44,883 nucleotides of DNA. Source: an uncultured Oscillospiraceae bacterium. GTDB lineage: Bacteria; Bacillota; Clostridia; Oscillospirales; Ruminococcaceae. The notes under the pieces were generated by a model, which worked only from the letters and a program-made list of their open reading frames with translations, ran no database searches and had not been told where the DNA came from. The stretch is from the NCBI GenBank assembly GCA_902490585.1, contig CABUEI010000015.1:1-44883 (forward strand), in the 5' to 3' direction. The translations under genes and the position numbers were made by a program. Numbering within the stretch: position 1 is the first letter of the stretch; each line of letters opens with the position of its first letter. Shown in pieces: positions 42,704 through 44,883 of the stretch.

Positions 42704-44883
42704 ATGTTTGATTTCGGAATTGCAAATGAAAAGCAAAGAGAGGCAATTACCTGCACGGAAGGTCCGCTCCTGATAATAGCGGGTCCCGGCACGGGAAAGA
42801 CATTTACGCTTGTAAAGAGAATTGCATATCTTGTGTTTGAAAAAGGCGTCAGACCGTCTGAAATAATGGCGATAACATTTACAGAAAAAGCGGCACATCA
42901 GCTTGTAACACGGATATCCGACGAATTTCTGCGTTACAGCGGCAGTGAAAATGTCAATATAGATGAAATGTATATAGGTACATTTCATTCGGTATGTCTC
43001 AGACTTATGAAGGAATATTCCGAGCTACTGCCCTTCAATGCCGACAGAAGAATTGTTGACTCATTTGAGCAACAATATCTGGTTTATAATAATCTTGAGC
43101 GCTTTCGCTCAATCAGAGGATATTGCAATTCCGGATTCAACCATGGTTCAGGATGGCAACAAGCCGAAACAATCTGTAAATATACAAGCAATATGTCCGA
43201 GGAGCTTTTAAGCAAGGACAAGCTACTCATCGACAAAGATGAAGACGTCCGGATCATTGCTAAAGCATGGGACGAATATGACAAGCTGCTCTCAGAAAAT
43301 AATGCAACCGACTTCTCAACAATCCAGACCGATGCTTGGAAGATGATGCAAAATAGCGATATTTCCGCATCCGTAAGAGAAAAAATCCGATATGTAATGG
43401 TCGATGAATATCAGGATACGAATCATATACAGGAACAACTGATACTGGCTATAGGCGGAAAGCACGGAAATATCTGCGTGGTCGGTGACGATGACCAGGG
43501 GCTGTACCGCTTCAGAGGGGCGACTATACGGAATATTTTCGAATTTCCGAAGCATTTCGGAGAAAACGAATGCAGGGTGATAAAGCTCGAAGAAAACTAT
43601 CGCTCGGAAAAAGGAATTATAGACTTGTACAACAACTGGATGACAAATCCCGAATACAAGCGAAAATTCGATTGGGGAAAATACCGTTATCCGAAACAGA
43701 TATACACAAGCAAAAAAGAGACATATTCTTCGGTATATACCTGTAAGGGAACCTATGACGATCCCGCAAGAGTTAAGCTCGCAGGGATGATAAAGAGGAT
43801 GAAGCAAAACGGTACTGTCACCGATTACAACCAGATAGTCTTTTTGTTTAAAAGCGTCAGGAACGATGAAGCTAAAAAGACGGCGGAATTCCTTGAAGAA
43901 AGCGGAATACCTGTATATACGCCAAGATCCAAGCTGTACTTTGAAAGAACGGAAGTAAAGCAGATCATCGGATGCCTTATATATTGCTTCAAATCATTCA
44001 CAATGTTGCTGAAGCAAAAGAAAAGCGACGGCAAACTCAGCGAAATATCACGTTATTACATTGAGGATTGTATGCCTCTTTCAAGCGGACTACTGAAAGA
44101 AAACAAGGAGCTTTTCAGATACATCTCCGGAATAGCAAGCGATATATCAGGTTGTAAAGACAAAACCGAATATACGTTGCTGAATATTTTCTACAGAATA
44201 ATTGCCTTTGAGCCGTTCAGAAACTATATTGAAAATCCGAACGGCAATACTGCAAGGCAAGCAAGAAACCTTGCGGAAATGTCAAATATAATATCGAAGT
44301 TCTGCTATATTCACGATATGCATCTTATCGGTGCTGATAACAGAGATACCTTGTCCGAAGAATTCTTTGAAAGATATTTACGGCTTCTTAAAGATGAAGG
44401 GGTCGGCGAGTATGAAGATGAGGCAGAGTATGCTCCCGAAGGGTGCGTATCCTTCATGACGATACACCAGGCGAAAGGGCTTGAGTTTCCTGTTGTTATT
44501 GTAGGTTCACTGCCGCTGAAAAAAGAAAGCGAAATCAAAGATTCGTTTTTCTACAGCATAGAAAGCCGTTTTTGCAGAAAACCGTTTGAAGCTCCGGATA
44601 TGATACCGTATTTTGATATGTGGCGAAAATATTATGTTGCTTTTTCAAGAGCAAAAAATCTGCTCGTGCTTACAGAAAAGGACGAAAGCAGAACGAAGCC
44701 GTTCACAAGCGTGATAACAGAAAATATCCCCGATATTTCCGAATACAACGATAACCGGGTTTTTGACAGAGTGAAGAAAGAGCATATCAGAAAGACCTAC
44801 TCGTTCACATCTCATATAAGCGTATATGACGAATGTCCGAGCAGATACCTGTACTTTAAGGAATACAAATTTGCACCGTGTGA
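42704..44883 (+). CDS. UvrD/Rep-family ATP-dependent DNA helicase, probably with C-terminal nuclease domain (runs off the window)
   Basis: At least 726 residues of an SF1A helicase. Q motif NEKQREAITC; Walker A LIIAGPGTGKTFTLVKRIAY; motif Ia AITFTEKAAHQL; Walker B VMVDEYQDTNHIQ; motif III CVVGDDDQGLYRFRGA; motif IV LEENYRS; motif V VSFMTIHQAKGLEFPVVIVG; motif VI YYVAFSRAKNLLVLTE. After motif VI it continues with KTYSFTSHISVYDECPSRYL and YFKEYKFAPC, typical of the start of a Cas4/AddB-like PD-(D/E)XK nuclease domain, though the catalytic part is beyond the window. It should unwind and perhaps cut DNA in repair, recombination or defence. GGAGAG site 7 bases before the ATG; same operon as DUF1351. 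Confidence 0.92.
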   Translation, partial: MFDFGIANEKQREAITCTEGPLLIIAGPGTGKTFTLVKRIAYLVFEKGVRPSEIMAITFTEKAAHQLVTRISDEFLRYSGSENVNIDEMYIGTFHSVCLRLMKEYSELLPFNADRRIVDSFEQQYLVYNNLERFRSIRGYCNSGFNHGSGWQQAETICKYTSNMSEELLSKDKLLIDKDEDVRIIAKAWDEYDKLLSENNATDFSTIQTDAWKMMQNSDISASVREKIRYVMVDEYQDTNHIQEQLILAIGGKHGNICVVGDDDQGLYRFRGATIRNIFEFPKHFGENECRVIKLEENYRSEKGIIDLYNNWMTNPEYKRKFDWGKYRYPKQIYTSKKETYSSVYTCKGTYDDPARVKLAGMIKRMKQNGTVTDYNQIVFLFKSVRNDEAKKTAEFLEESGIPVYTPRSKLYFERTEVKQIIGCLIYCFKSFTMLLKQKKSDGKLSEISRYYIEDCMPLSSGLLKENKELFRYISGIASDISGCKDKTEYTLLNIFYRIIAFEPFRNYIENPNGNTARQARNLAEMSNIISKFCYIHDMHLIGADNRDTLSEEFFERYLRLLKDEGVGEYEDEAEYAPEGCVSFMTIHQAKGLEFPVVIVGSLPLKKESEIKDSFFYSIESRFCRKPFEAPDMIPYFDMWRKYYVAFSRAKNLLVLTEKDESRTKPFTSVITENIPDISEYNDNRVFDRVKKEHIRKTYSFTSHISVYDECPSRYLYFKEYKFAPC

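Overview
The window looks like a chromosomal segment of a spore-forming-lineage anaerobic Clostridia (Oscillospiraceae/Ruminococcaceae type, such as the Eubacterium siraeum or Ruminococcus group). The basis is fairly AT-rich DNA with strong TTGACA/TATAAT promoters and Gram-positive GGAGG ribosome sites, a forespore sigma factor (sigG), lipoprotein glycoside hydrolases of a plant-cell-wall degrader, and an NrdR-controlled anaerobic ribonucleotide-reductase-like gene. This placement is inferred from gene content, not from a search.

Layout. (1) 1-4501: a hybrid sensor kinase broken by a frameshift and an in-frame TAG, a sugar-type solute-binding lipoprotein, and a convergent MATE exporter. (2) 4594-17534, minus strand: one long, tightly overlapping surface-glycan operon from a consensus promoter at 17507-17534. 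Order: kdsB-like cytidylyltransferase, HMGL-type aldolase, KDG-kinase-like kinase, tandem DUF4422 protein, rfbF, FkbM methyltransferase with five 38-residue repeats, rfbG, NAD-dependent reductase, rfbC-type epimerase, glf. Together they should supply a CMP-activated 3-deoxy-2-keto sugar, a CDP-6-deoxyhexose and UDP-galactofuranose. A further DUF4422 gene (17598-18557) has its own promoter. (3) 18690-20360: sigG, a small stand-alone NrdD-like protein with paired NrdR boxes, tRNA-Ser(GGA) and tRNA-Leu(UAG). (4) 20402-23225: decayed phage-type polymorphic-toxin/large polyvalent protein and a tiny promoter-sORF-terminator unit. (5) 23337-32850: a hemicellulose (arabinoxylan-like) locus with a DUF5060/DUF4038 hydrolase, three GH43 proteins and a divergent PBP-GGDEF-like-AraC regulator. 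(6) 32851-34512: remnants, tRNA-Thr(GGU) and a candidate structured ncRNA. (7) 34513-44883: a defence/DNA-processing region: a deletion scar joining an unrelated gene fragment to the last ~140 residues of a DrmA-like helicase, an intact DrmB-like protein, then a minus-strand trio (two related 'PriA-N-like' proteins, one with LRR and BRCT domains, plus a HIRAN-like protein) divergent from a DUF1351-UvrD helicase pair that runs off the window.

The most notable points are the NrdR-box-controlled orphan glycyl-radical-motif protein, the unusual glycan operon that makes a Kdo-type sugar nucleotide without kdsA, and the divergent HIRAN/BRCT-LRR/DUF1351-UvrD cluster, which is a candidate undescribed DNA-processing or defence system. 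All functions are read from sequence motifs by eye; no database search was run.
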